Source: Echinarachnius parma
Taxonomy: Eukaryota > Echinodermata > Echinoidea > Clypeasteroida > Echinarachniidae
Assembly (NCBI GenBank): GCA_037951105.1
Contig: JBAMJV010011168.1
Span: forward strand, 32,969-96,968
Length of the DNA stretch: 64,000 bases
Reading direction: 5' to 3'
The position numbers and the translations under genes are program-made. Of this stretch, positions 35,331 to 47,969 are shown piece by piece; position 1 is the stretch's first letter, and each line of letters opens with the position of its first letter. The notes below the pieces were generated by a model. That model did no database searches. It was not told the DNA's origin and worked only from the letters and a program-made list of their open reading frames with translations.

Positions 35331-36580
35331 TATTCGAATAACCCAAACAAAAATAATCTTGTAGAACAAACTCGCTTGATATAAATTACCTACATGTACA
35401 CAATTAGCTACTTCAGCGTATTTCTGTTCATTTTCCAAAATACAAAATAATATACATGTGAAATTAATGTACAAATACTGATATAATCCAAGTAGTACTA
35501 AATGTACTTGTGACATCAAATGCTCTTCAAAAGAGATATAGAGGAATTTGCAATTTAAAGAAGCTAGGTTTGTGAAGCCAGGGACTTCCCCCCAAAACGT
35601 CAATTTAGCGCAAAAAATATGGACACCTCCTTGCCCGGGACTTCCCTACACTCTTCACTACATTAAGAAAAACGGTTCCTTACTAAATTATATCATAAAT
35701 ATATCAACAAACTCATTGTTTGCAACTAGGTAGAGTGGACTTATCCAAAACCGGTGCAGGATTGCAGCTGTAGAATAAAACATGTTATACACATGTGAAA
35801 AGCGATAGTATGCAAAGTGCAAGCACAATCTTAATTGAATCCAAACATGGTATACTTTTTATCAATCTTCATGATTGTAGTTCTGAAACTCACCGCCTAC
35901 AAACTCCTTGGTCGATGAAAACCACACCAATAAAATCACTGAAATCCATTTTATTCGAACCGCACGAGAGCGCTTCATCCCTGCCATCTTGAACATACTC
36001 GACACACTTGAAACTGGAATATGAATGTAGGTGTAGCAGGCCCACATCATGTTTCACAAAACATGTCGTTTTTATAATGTGATGAAATATTAATGCGTTT
36101 ACTTCCTCATTTGAGCAACGTCGTCTGTTTATCTGCGATACAAGTACATGCGACGCGAAGCCATTCATATATAACAAACACGATATTATTATTATTATCC
36201 ATTCATCTATTATTCTTTATGTGGCATGATTTACTTTGCTGAGGGTATGAATGCCACGCGAAGGAGCAAGGGTTTGTGTACCACACGGGTGGCGGAACCC
36301 CTTTTGGAGGTGCATGGGTACAAGCAATCAATACTCACATTTAAGCAAATACCTGATTAGTCTACCTCATTTATCATACGGGAATATAACTAAGGCAAGC
36401 ACAAACACTTTGATTAAAACATACAAAAATTAAATATGTCATTGCCAAAAAAATAAGAACGTACGATAAAGCAGACTTTATAGATGACTGCATTTCTGCT
36501 GGACATCCGCGTAGGGTGCACGACAAAAAAGAGCACTACATGTATGTCATGCTAATACACAAATCTGTATAACTTGTTTT
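35331..36580. other. Copy B first-exon region and upstream flank
   Basis: Apart from the signal peptide exon (35894-35987) nothing is recognised. The 5' flank just upstream of the ATG (35988-36120) aligns with copy A 19973-20090, so it may hold the 5' UTR and promoter, but no core promoter motif is evident. Confidence 0.5.
35894..35987 (-). pseudogene. Copy B exon 1: signal peptide exon
   Basis: 94 nt starting at ATG 35985-35987: MAGMKRSRAVRIKWISVILL and on to EFVG, then donor GTGAGT. It is one codon longer than copy A's exon 1 and otherwise very similar. The exon itself is intact. Confidence 0.78.
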
Positions 36581-37294
36581 AACCCTAAAAAAGCCGGGCT
36601 ATTTGAGGTCTTTCGACTGCCGGGGGGGGGGGGGGGGGGGCATTATGGCCCCCCTTAAGATATTTCAATTTGTTCAAACAAACATTAATTTGCATATTTA
36701 TGGTTATTTATGCAAATAAAGTCATACAATTCATATCTTTACCCATAAATCATATATTCTTCATAATTAAACATTGGTTTTCACTACATTATGTTTTTTT
36801 AGACCATTTGGAATAATAATACAACAAAAACATTTGGAAGAGCCAGGTTCTTCCATATGTTTTCTATTGTTTTTCTATTTTTTATGTATTTCTTTGTTTG
36901 TTTACTTATGTATTTTATTGTTTTTGTTGTTTATTTAATTTCTAACTTTAATTAAACTATTTTGAACACCAAAATAAACACCTAAAATATAACAAGACCA
37001 AATAACCAATGATATATCTCTTTTAACAAAAACTGATATTCCCATATGTTTTGTACACAAATCACGAAATTGAGCGATTTCGGGCTGACATGCATATACA
37101 AAAAGTGACGTGACTTCGTAACGGTAGGGCCGATTTTTCAAAAAGTTTGTTTTAGAAGATGCGCAAGACCCAAAAGAAAAAAGTCACCCAGCAGTGGGGC
37201 GTCATCTTTACGCGTTCCGGAGCAATAAACAAAATCGCGGAGAGGGGGGGGGGGGGGGGGGGGGGGCATAATGACCCCCGGCCTTATTGTGGTT
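36581..37294. mobile_element. TTAA-flanked CCCTAAAA element with poly-G
   Basis: Ends TTAACCCTAAAAAAGCCGGG and GGCCTTATTGTGGTTAA, related to 6141-6740. Poly-G at 36622-36640 and 37244-37266. TTAA with CCC ends fits a piggyBac-type non-autonomous element. Confidence 0.66.
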
Positions 37295-38847
37295 AAGGCA
37301 TAGCTTACGCGCAGCATAACGAACGTCAAATAACCGTGTGCAGAATCTGATCACTAGACCCATTTAGACCTATTTTATGCTTTGATCACAAATGCTCCGG
37401 TTTGGGATACGGCGCCCGTACGATGGCACTTTGAGGTGAAATCTTGCGGGAATCGTGCGGTTGCCGTTGCATTTTCCTAGCCGTACAATGTCAACATTTT
37501 TTTTTAAAGGTTCAATTGTAGAGAGTCAGATAATGACATTTGAGACTTTAATCCTGTACCACAATTATTGTAAGATATGTCCGAATGGTGGGAAAGTTTC
37601 ATTGAAAAAGAACACTGCTTTCCTGGTTAAAAAAAAGCAAAAATATGCGTCAGCTTTAATTACAACGAAAGTTTATGAGGTTAATGTCCGTTAATGAACA
37701 CTTTTGAGCTGAATGATAGATATCGTCATACAGGGGCATTTGAAAAAATCTATCCCTATTATATTTTATTCTTCTCTTATCATAAGCTAAAACAACACGG
37801 TCGAAGAGAAAAAGAGGAAGCTTTTTTTCGTGGAGTTAGACACTATACAGGCATCCCTTTAACGCGGAGTTAAAAAAACAGAAATGCACCGTACGATGTT
37901 TTACTTACCGTCATTCCGATCGGCTCAGTTTTAAGTGCCTCGCGACACACATTTTGCCAGTCGAGAGACAGTCGGATGCCAGTTGGGGCCGATTCACCAC
38001 GATAAATCTGCTCCGACCGACCGGGCCCAACTCTAGCCTGATTAAAACCAGTCGGGTCGGGTCGAGTCGGCTCTGTCTGCGCCGGGCTTAAGACCGTAGG
38101 CACGTCGCGTCGTAGAGAGCACCGCATGGGCACCGCACGGGCACCGCAGCTTTTTTTCTTCGAATATCATACGATTTTGAAATTGAATATTTGGCCACTC
38201 AAATCGTATGGGTACCGTAAGGTCACCGTTAGAGCACCGTAAGGCACCCATATACGGGCGCTACGATTGTGTTCACGGGAGCCGTGCGATTTATATATTA
38301 TTTTAAGACAAAAGTCATCATACGGGCCCCGGCAAATATGTGACTGCTACTCTAAGATACCACAGATATCATACGATATCACAATTTTCCAAAATCGCAC
38401 GGCGCCCGGATCATTTGTGACCTAGGCATAAACAGGCGAATGCATGGACGCATGGGCAGATTGTTTGTTAACCCCAAATTACTATGGGTTGATTTTGCCT
38501 CCCAATTACAAGGTTTTGCCCGAACCGTGTGATTTTCCCCATGAAGAGTGAAATCAATTACTCGTTATTGCATGGTGTTATAGTCATATCCCCATGAAAA
38601 TGTTCGTACATAATAGTACATAACATGTGACCCCATTGAATTGAATACATATATGATGGTTATGTAAATATATATTCCCATGTTCTATATTTATCAGCAC
38701 CCATTTCAATTTTATTTGCGCATAACATGCACATTCAGGCAGTTACACCTCAGTGTTGAGGGCCGATCGGGTTCCCCCTATAATAAAGCGTTGGTATGAG
38801 CACTGTTTGATTGTGTAAATCAAGTTATAAGTCTTTGAATAATGCAA
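37295..38847. other. Intergenic, mostly unassigned
   Basis: Contains the fragment at 37911-38086, several CACCGTA/GCACCGCA repeats (38095-38270) and, from about 38500, sequence aligned to block 1 at 20660-21055. No gene recognised. Confidence 0.5.
37911..38086 (-). mobile_element. Fragment of CCCGGCGCAGACAGAGCC element
   Basis: Nearly the same sequence as 52393-52570 in opposite orientation, complete at one end only (GCTCTGTCTGCGCCGGG at 38070-38086). Confidence 0.7.
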
Positions 38848-38851
38848 TTAA

Positions 38852-39405
38852 AGGGATAGTTGAGTTTTGGTAGAGAGGGCGCTAGACTACTTATTTTTTT
38901 GTGAGGTAATGAAAAACTGAGTGTAAAGTTTTAAAGAGCATAATATTTAAATAATAAAATCATCTTTGTTTGATCAAAATCGGTTCAGAGACGGCTGAAA
39001 TATCCATAAATATAACACTTTGTAATAAAGCTGGGGCCCCAGGTTTATTAGAGAATTTTGAAACAGCCGTTAAAAATTCAAAAAAATGCTTCCTCTTTTC
39101 GAAAAGTTACAAAATAGGTATTTAAATAGTTGTTGGTTATTTCTCTATCTAATCACTATTTCAACAAAACATCACATGCACAATATTTTATTCAAAATAG
39201 TTGAAACCGATGAGTGTTTAGAGAGCACCCTCTTACGTTTTAACGGCTCTTTTTGAATGATAACAAGATCTTTATTACGTCATTAGTAATTTTGTGTTCC
39301 TTTCTAGTTATAACTATTAGTTTGTAATGTAATGATGCAGGTTTTGGTTACTAAAATTCAGTTTCACCAAAACTGTACTCTCCTTACCAGAACTCAACTA
39401 TCCCT
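38852..39405. mobile_element. TTAA-flanked element with exact empty site in block 1
   Basis: TTAA at 38848-38851 and 39406-39409; ends AGGGATAGTTGAG and CAACTATCCCT. Block 1 reads AATGCAATTAAATACTAC (21050-21067) without it, defining the insertion precisely. Confidence 0.82.
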
Positions 39406-39603
39406 TTAAATACTAGTAGTAAAACCACTGACAGTTTCCCGACCACGGTCCATTATGAGCACGATTTCAAGTATATATGGCGAACCTTGTTATTTTGTTT
39501 GCATAATATTATTATGGTGGGTTCTGTAATACGTTTGTAGACATGGAACTGCACGCACACGTACTTACTACATGTAGTTGCGTTTTACCTAAAGTCGATT
39601 TAA

Positions 39604-41002
39604 AGGGATAGTTTAGTTTCAGTTAAGAGGGCGCTGCAAAAAACAATGCATATCCAAGGAGATGAAAGCTGTTTGAATGCTTTGTAAGAGCACATACATT
39701 TCGAAACTGAACAATGTGTGTTTTTATCAAAGCCCGTTCATAAACAGCTGAAAAATCCACAAATAGATAATTTTGAAGTCACTGGGCGTTGACTTACATT
39801 CGTGATATCAATAATGTAATACAATGATATCAATACATTTCTACATTTTGGGTGACAATAATAATTATGTTCTTATGATCTCTTTATTGAATGTTACTTT
39901 TAGACATAACAGATTTGTCCAGAAGTAATATTTGAGACTTGAATCATGTTATCATGTGCGATTCTTGTAAATGATGTGCGAACTTTTCATTGCAAGAGAA
40001 CACTGTATTTACCTGGTGAATAATTTTGAAATTAATCAGATTTGTTTCACATATTGCCCATTTATTTCGATAACAATCAGCAACGTTCCGGATCGGTTCT
40101 CAATGTATTCATAGAAGTCTCCATAAAGATACGTTCACATATGGGCGAAAGTTCGCTGCCAAAAATAGCTTATTAGTTAAGATATATACTAATAAATATA
40201 AATAATACAATCACTGGTTCTAATAGCTTGAATTTGAACAGATTGAATAAGGGAGGAAACATGCACTCCTCTTCCGGCGACTTCCGACTGATGCAGACAC
40301 TGTCTTTCTTCACACAGGCATTGCTACTTACACACATACACACACACACACGCACAGGCACACACGCCCACACGCCCACACGCACACACATATATTTGAC
40401 TCTATATGATCTCCCTGCCAATCCTACACACATTATTTTCCAATCAACATTCCTAATTTTAATCAAACCAAAATATTCAATTACATCTAGCCAAAACCTT
40501 CATACGTATACACATTTACAAAATAAATGTGACTATGTATCAACCTTATTTGTACAGAAAGAGCATAACATATCACTAACAAATCCAAACCTAAATAGGT
40601 GTTCTTTTGTATATAGTGCCCTATGCAATAATTTAAATTGAAATTCTCTCAATTTGCCCCCAACACTGCGCTCTTTAATCTTAAGAAGATATTTTACATT
40701 TCTTCATTACTATAATCAAAATTTGTATGTCCATCCCCAATACACAAATTATAATCATTTTGAAGATTTGTAAGATTCTCTTAATTTTCTTAAGATATTG
40801 AATAAATGTTAGATCCAAATCATTCTATTTAATATACATTCACCTATATAACAGCTGTTTCCGAACCGATTTCGATCAAACAACGTGTACTATGTGTGTG
40901 AATCAATGGGACTTTAAACCAATATTACACTTAAGTCTTTCATTACATCACCAACTGTTTGTTTTCTTGAAGCGCTCTTTCAACCAATACTGTACTATCC
41001 CT
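39604..41002. mobile_element. Composite TTAA-flanked element
   Basis: Left end AGGGATAGTTTAG after TTAA, right end ACTATCCCT before TTAA (41003-41006). The interior carries unrelated sequence shared with 21690-22030, including a CA tract, so another repeat or duplication-derived segment appears inserted. Confidence 0.5.
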
Positions 41003-41006
41003 TTAA

Positions 41007-42186
41007 TATTTAAAGGGGAAGTGATACTCAATAATATAATTTATATTCCTCCCCAAGGCAAACCTTGACTTCCCGATTGGTCAGTCATTAAATGATGCAC
41101 TTATGTCCCATTTTCATATCTAAAACAAAAAAATATCCTCTCCAAGATAAACATTGACATAGACAAGATTGGTCATTTTGGTTATTGATGCACTTATGTC
41201 ATATTTTCATATCTTTATGAAACATAACAGCCAGTGAAACTAGATCAAGATACAATCTGTGACCGCATCAATACAATTTAGTTTCGAAAGTAACAAGTAG
41301 CAATACAAGATATTATGAGACACTTATAATCAAGTTTTCATCCTAATTAGTTGTTTTTGTTTCTAACCAAAACATTAGTGAAACACGAACCTGAAGGGCA
41401 TCAAATTATTGTTATAAAAAAGAGACTAAACCAAAAAAAGAAAATAATTATCGATTACATTGCTCTGTATAATTTATGTACGCGAAGAGTTTCATTAGCA
41501 CTTTCTTTGTTAAGAGAGATAAGGGCGTTACGTCAAATCATTGACCAATTGAGTTTTGCACACAATCGTGTAGGTCGGAGCCAACTAGTTGTGTATAACT
41601 TTGCCGAATTTCGATAATTTTAATTTCGCATTATAAGAACATTTATACACAATAATAGAAAGATAGAGTTGTCGTCTACAGTGCTCTGTTAACATGTTAA
41701 CATGATTATCTCCGTAGTAAAAAAAAGTGACCTAGCGCCCTTCTTCTGCTCACCCGTCAACTTTTAACAAACGGGATCAGGCCATATATTCTCACAAGGG
41801 GAGCAACGTGGGGTCTGCCGACCCCCCCCCCCCCCTCCCCGCACTTGTACACCACTGCTAACAGTGCACCTCTGTAATTTGATAATTCCATATTCTATAT
41901 GATATACAAATTTAACTTCGAGTAATTGTTCATGGCTTAAGTCTAGCACATTTTTGTTTCCAAATTTAGTAGCCTACATGGTCACATTTTGTCATGACGT
42001 CGGGCTATCATGCATGAGATTTAATATAAGATACATGTTTAACACCTTCACTTTTCTATGTCGTTTATTTATAATATCACAATGTTGTCAAATTAATGTG
42101 GCATTTACTTTTGGGATCTCTACTTTCATCGATATTTACAAAACTTGACCTAACAAATCAGATACATCAATACATTGTCAAATATA
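41007..42186. other. Intergenic, no gene recognised
   Basis: AT-rich, with a C-rich run (41822-41840) near CTTGTACACCACTG, likely a degenerate transposon end. No coding similarity seen. Confidence 0.45.
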
Positions 42187-42665
42187 CAGTGTGAGTAAAA
42201 CAAAAAACGGACTTTACTAGCTAATAAATACGAAATTCTAAACATATATACGTTAATATTGGTTTCATGATAAAGTTTGGGAAAATGCCGTTAAAATGAT
42301 AAATCATACACTCTGATCACTTCACGCTTCATCAAACGCGACCTAATTATCAACAGTCATGCCAAAACTACCCGTGTCCAAGTTTGCAGTTTTCTTGTTT
42401 TGTGAATGGCTGCATCCTGTTGTCTGATGTTCGCATCCATTCATGATGGAACAAGACAACTGAAAACTTGGACACTGGTAGTTTTGCATGTCTTTGGATA
42501 ATAAGGTCGTGTTAGGAGAAGCATAACGCGATCAAAGTGTATGATATATCATTTTAAAGGCAATTTCTCAAGTTTTAACATAATATCAATATCAACATAT
42601 TCATGTCTAGAATTGTGGATTTATAAACTACTAAAGTCCTGTTTCGTTTTATTTTACTCACACTG
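42187..42665. mobile_element. TA-flanked TIR element (CAGTGTGAGTAAAA ends)
   Basis: Ends CAGTGTGAGTAAAACAAAAA and TTTTACTCACACTG flanked by TA. An inner inverted repeat (AACTACC...GTCCAAGTTT near 42370 and 42465) forms the centre. Tc1/mariner-type MITE. Confidence 0.72.
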
Positions 42666-43175
42666 TATATCCAGAAAAAATATTAATGGAAAATTTAGTC
42701 AAATTAATTTTTTTATTTCTGGGGATTATGGCCCTTTTTACAAACAAAGCAGATATTAACCAAAATATTAAATACATTATTTACAATACTTCCATATCCA
42801 TACCAACATTTTACAGCGCAGAAAAGCATAGGGAAGAAACTATGTTCATGATGTGTAGTATTGTAAGCCTATATTATTAGTGACTTGATGTGTGCGATGT
42901 TTAGCTACTTGTATCATAAACACAAATGTCTGGTTTTAACCATTTATTTCCAGATTGTTTTTGTTTGTTTGAAGGCATACACCAACGTTTAGCTAAACAA
43001 TGTTTTATTTTCGATCATCAAGGCAATTCTCTTTTATAAAACAGGCAAGCTTAAGACATCTTAAAGGGACTTAGTAATATTGGTTCTCTCATACCTTGTC
43101 ATATTCATATTAACAATAAAAACACGGGACAGGTTTCGTTTTTTTAAATTGTTAATTCGTTCAAAAGATATTTAA

Positions 43176-43536
43176 AGGGATCTAGTAACTTTGCAAAAAG
43201 TGATAAGTGGTTGATACAATATATATTATTGTATATATTTTATGTCCACTAGGTGTTGTGTAAAAATCTCAAGTTAAATGGATTTATATGGCCGAGTAAT
43301 GAGCAAAAATGCAAAGTGACATTCACCAACTCATTGCACTCACTTTGTACCCGGTTCTGACGATCCGTTGGATAATTTGACATCTGAACACTTCAATCGT
43401 AAATATCTTTTTAACGAAAGGGAAAAAAACCGAAACTTGTCCCATGCTTTTGTTGTTGATAAGAATACAACAAGGTATGGGAACCGCTATAATTTCAATT
43501 GGATTTTGAGGATTTGGACAATGTTACTAAGTCCCT
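43176..43536. mobile_element. TTAA-flanked element, AGGGATCTAGTAA family
   Basis: Full-length but more diverged than 8581-8958 and 21264-21641. Reverse-oriented pieces of the same family lie on both sides (about 43063-43170 and 43540-43770), showing repeated insertion at one place. Confidence 0.65.
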
Positions 43537-44339
43537 TTAAGATTGAAGTGTTCAGATATGAAATTGTCTAAGGGATAATTGCATGCCGTGTACAACACAA
43601 GTACAATGAGTTAGTGAAAATCATTTTGCATTTTTGCTCATATCTCAGCCCCTAAACATCCAATTAACGTGAAATCTTTACACATTACTTTGTGGACATA
43701 TCAGATCACTCAAATACACATTTATTATATCACTCATCATGTTTTGCACTTGCCAACAAAGTAACTAGATTTATTTATTTATTTATTTATTTATTTTGGT
43801 ATACATTTCAAACTGATCAGCAGCAGTGCTGAAAGGATCAGTGTACATTGAACATCAACACATACATAGTATAAATAATACAATATACCGTAGCAATTGT
43901 TACATTCGAATTCAAATGAATTGGAACATTAATGTTAGTACAACATTTACAAAAGTAAATCACTATAATCAAAGCTGCACTACACAAAGAACAAATATCA
44001 AATCATTGTGCATAATTGCTAATCAACCACATTTACAACAATGAATTGTATACAGTAATTCATATAAGTGATATAAAGTAATTCATAATTGGAACTGTTC
44101 TAAGTTATTAATCACCAAGCAATTAATTCATTACAATATATTTATCATAAAGTAACTATACTTATCAGCTGAATACCTATTGCGAAATCATTATTATATG
44201 AGAGCAAGACTATTCTAGTCATATTGATATTTCAATTGAAATTAATAAGCATAATTTAAAAATTAAAAATTATGTACGTATTACAAGTTTAATATCAATA
44301 ATTTACCAAAATTCAAGGTATCAAACTGCAAGTTTATGA

Positions 44340-45873
44340 GTATTTATCATATTACATAAATAAAGAAACAATCTAAGTCTACAATGTTATCATCTAAAAG
44401 ATCTTTTAACTATATACATGGAATACCTAAGACCAGTACTTAATTATTGCGTCCCGGTTTTTAATGGAAATATTACTCAATTGAGCAAATATTAAATTTA
44501 GAACGAATTCAAAAGAGAGTCCTCAGAATAATATTGGGAGGTGACTATATAACATATGCCACTTTTGCTCTTTCATTGTGCAATTTAACTATACTCCGCA
44601 AAAAAAGAAACAGGACACTTGTATAAGACCAAATATTTCATACTCATTCACGATAAAATATATGATATTGTATATCAAAGTAAAGATAAAACTACCATCT
44701 TCAATATTGGCATGAAATCCAGATGAAATCATTCATGCATGACTTGTCAAGGTCAATTAACCACAGCAAGGTCTGTTTTCAAAAATAGCAAAAATGGAAC
44801 ATATAAATGTTGATAAGCATAATCTCAAACGCTATATTCATGACATGGCATAATTTTTCATTAAAAATGTGACCTTTTCTATCTTCATCTCAATAAAAAG
44901 TATAAATGTTGACAAATTGTGAACGTTATAAGTTTTATTTTCATCCAAAAGTAACAAAATGGGGAATACTATGGCAAAGATTTATTAGTTGAAACCACAG
45001 TTTGTGCCCTTATTTCAGCATGAAAAATTGTATAAATTCTTCTCCAGAATTCTACCGTAGTCCAAAGATCTTCAAAACTTGATGTCACCCTTTCACCCAG
45101 TCTTTAACATGACATTTCTCTAGGTAACTATGGTTAAAATTGCAGGGGACACATGAAACAGTCAAGCTTCATGCGTCTAATACAGACCAGTATGATGAAG
45201 CTCTCATAAACTGGCCCTGTTTTATTGACAAATTTGTATTTTCAGAGTTTGTTTATAACAATAAAGTTAAATAATGTCATAATTTATTTGCCCCGCACAT
45301 CTTGTTTTAAGTGAAACGCTTACTATCATTTCAATCGAATGGTGTGGTCCTCCATTGTTTTTGCTATTTTTGAAAACGGACCTTGCTATTGTTAATTGAC
45401 CATTGCATTTCATGCATGAACGATTACACCTTTAATTTATACCCTGCATGTAGAAGACTAAATTCCCCTTAATTTGATATATAATAATGTACACCTTTTC
45501 GTACATTAATATGAAATATTTCAACTTATACAAGTGTCCAGTTTCTTTTTTGCGGAGTATATATTGGAAGCAAAAAGAAAACAACTTTGTGAACAGTTTA
45601 TAATATCTTTAGAAAACACCCTGTTTTTAATGATTGGTTACCAATAAAAAAAAAAAATAATGCTCTTCCTTACCTTGTTCATATTTTAAACAATATATAA
45701 TTACATTTTGTATAATCATTTTCTTTTCCTATGTACAATTGCGTAGTTTGCTATTTGCATATTACTCATACAATTATTAACATGTATCATGCACTTTACA
45801 AATGTAACACATTTCAGCCTTTGGCTGCCCACTATTTAATTAATAAACTCTTTTTAAATTCAATTCAATTCAA
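44340..45873 (+). mobile_element. LINE 3' remnant split by a TIR element
   Basis: 44405-44470 reads YMEYLRPVLNYCVPVF, and a shifted frame continues ERIQKRVLRIILGG, the C-terminal reverse-transcriptase region of CR1/L2/Jockey-type LINEs. After the inserted element the sequence resumes (EAKRKQLCEQF) and ends in an ATTCAATTCAATTC tail near 45870. Confidence 0.68.
44594..45557. mobile_element. TA-flanked long-TIR element inside the LINE remnant
   Basis: Ends CTCCGCAAAAAAAGAAACAG and CTTTTTTGCGGAG between TA dinucleotides; the arms extend far inward (GGTCAATTAACCACAGCAAG and its inverse near 45380). No transposase. Confidence 0.76.
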
Positions 45874-46877
45874 CACATATAACTTAATTAAATTATACCA
45901 AGCAATGCAAATCATTACTAACAAAACACAATCCAACCAAATTCATGGTTTTAATGTTCGTGCCAAATAGGGGATAGTTGATTTACGATATCTTTCTGTG
46001 TTACATTTAATTGTACACAATCCCGACATGTTCCCTTTAATATTACATTTACTTACATATACGTCCTAGTCCACATGTATAGACAGTAGAAAAGGCATAC
46101 ATATATTACTACAAATGAATAAACACTAACCACTGTATCTTTTTTTTAAATATCTGAATGTGCATCAATATGATAATTAAAAGCAACGTCCGCAAAGAAT
46201 TGATATTTAAAAATCGCTTATTTTAACTATATTTACCAATCTACCATATTGTATAACGAAGTTCAAGTCAATTGATATATCACAGATTATAAACATTCAT
46301 TCATGATTCATTAACAAAAACGATTCTACTAAAATATGTCTCAATAACTTGATATTCTTAATCCTAAACATTAATCCCTCTAAATACTAATGAAATCGGG
46401 AAAATGTGTAGGACTCGATAAATGGAAAGCTTTGCTAACCAATCGTTTGCGATTATCAAGCTCTAGCACTTCAATGACAACTAAGTCGATCACAGTAATG
46501 AGTTTAAGTTCATTAAGGAATAACTATTATGGGGATTGATTCTTCTTCTATATCTGTATCCAAACTCAAATCAGAAGGGCCTCTGATTTTGTTGTTACAA
46601 TATTTTAATGGTATTTTGTCTGCAAGAGTTGTAATGAAGTTGTAAGAAATCTTACTGATCGCCTCTTCATGTTCAGAGTTTAGCACACTCCCGCAAAAGC
46701 GGAATCTTGTGTAGTCCCGATAAAGCGGGATTAGGACTAATTCATGATCGACGTTGCAGGGCACTGCACGCAGCCTCCCTATACAAAGTGAATGGACACC
46801 CGCCTTTCAGTCCTGACTTGACCATCTTTAAAACATGACATAAATCCGACACGGTGTTTTTTTTAAATTTACACATG
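45874..46877. other. Intergenic, no gene recognised
   Basis: AT-rich. A minus-strand frame at 46513-46764 (with no ATG at its start) has ordinary-looking composition but no recognised family and is not called. Confidence 0.4.
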
Positions 46878-46889
46878 TTATTTGTTATT

Positions 46890-47236
46890 ATGTGGATGTA
46901 GTGTGGCAAGATCGGTAGAGCGCGCGCTTTCTGATCATGAGATCCCGAGTTCGAACCCTGCCCACTGCCTTTGTCCTTCAGCAAGACAATTTATCCACAG
47001 TTGCTGCTCTCTACCCAGGTGTATAAATGGGTACCATGGTCGGGTGTTAATTAGCCTTTGCGCCATCATCAGTGGCAGCACGGCTAGTATGCTCCCCGGG
47101 GAGTTGAGAAAGTATGCAATATCATTGTGTGGGTTTGAAATGTACCTGATGACCATGGGTATTAATATTAATATACGCGGTAGAATATATACACATAGTT
47201 TCCGCGCTCTATAAGTGATTTATTATTATTATATTA
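46890..47236 (+). mobile_element. tRNA-derived SINE with 12-bp target duplication
   Basis: Head with A box (GTGGCAAGATCGGTAGAGC) and B box (GAGTTCGAACCC). The central part contains CTTCAGCAAGACAATTTATC and CCCAGGTGTATAAATGGGTA, then a CGCTCTATAAGTG tail and (ATT)n. Flanks TTATTTGTTATT at 46878-46889 and 47237-47248 are exact. The central region resembles SINEs common in echinoderms and other deuterostomes. Confidence 0.82.
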
Positions 47237-47689
47237 TTATTTGTTATTTGTAATAAATACATTGTCTGATTTGAAATAGTATTGCTGTTGGTTCTTTCAC
47301 GATGCCGTTGCAGTTTACTCTTAAACTAAGAAAGAACAGGTGTGTCAACTACTTTACAAATCAAACACCTTCGTAGTATTATGTTGTGGAGAAGATGTTT
47401 TAAGATGCAAACATTGTTTGCAAAAACAATGCAAACAGTGGTTGATGTATTGTATGCCCTGGGATTAAACGAATCTCAAAGTTACAATACCGTATGTCCC
47501 CAACAAATTATAATCGGACTTTCTGCAACGATAACTTTAAAGATAGTAGATAGATCATACTGTTATTTCAAGGTATGACAATATAACTTATTACCTATAT
47601 CTTGCAGAAAACCCTATTCGATTTGCTTCAGTGGTAATGTAATTATTTATTTGATTTGCGCATTATTTAGCTAGGGAGGATAATACATA

Positions 47690-47938
47690 CCGGAAAGAAC
47701 ACACTCCTCCACAGTGTGAACACACTGTGTTTCACAGTGTGGACCACAATACTAAATTCGAGCGCACAGTGTGAAAGCCAACTCACACTGTGAACACACT
47801 GCGAACACTCTGTGAAATTGCTGAAATACACAGTGTGAGTTGTTTTCACACTGTGAAAACGCTCGAATTTAACATTGTGGTCCACACTGTGAAACACAGT
47901 GTGTTCACGCTGTGGTTGAGTGTGTTCTTTCCGGCAGG
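47690..47938. mobile_element. Palindromic CACAGTGTG-rich element
   Basis: Ends CCGGAAAGAACACACTC and GAGTGTGTTCTTTCCGGCAG; same family as 31333-31858, nearly a complete hairpin. Lies just downstream of the copy C stop codon. Confidence 0.7.
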
Positions 47939-47969
47939 GACGCACCGCCACCAGAAAAAAACCAAAACA

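Larger units (their letters stand above)
23864..35987 (-). pseudogene. Copy B: disrupted Tie-like receptor duplicate
   Basis: Exons matching copy A: 35894-35987, 33723-34040, 32863-33132, 32434-32568, remnant 31051-31084, 30568-30723, 30080-30211, 28463-28747, 27823-28131, 27527-27597, 26691-26924, 26171-26409, 25837-25906, 25107-25206 and 23864-24143. Splice sites are nearly all preserved. Four lesions are visible. Exon 2 has TAGTAG in frame (33967-33972). The exon with the FCLPDPYGCSC module is gone and the next is cut to 34 nt. Exon 26691-26924 is 234 nt instead of 232 because of two single-base insertions, giving a stop at 26895-26897. The third Ig domain has lost its first cysteine. The signal peptide, TM and tail exons remain open. 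It is most simply a pseudogene, but transcription or a short isoform from the 3' exons cannot be ruled out. Confidence 0.85.
22560..40500. repeat. Segmental duplication, block 2 (contains copy B)
   Basis: Head-to-tail copy of block 1 holding the broken copy B. Colinearity is interrupted only by insertions specific to one block and by the deletion at about 31084. Edges are approximate. Confidence 0.8.

Noticed and set aside
46513..46764. Minus-strand frame of 83 codons with normal-looking composition
   Set aside because: No ATG at its start, no recognised family, no splice partners. It could be an exon of an unknown gene but the sequence alone does not support a call.
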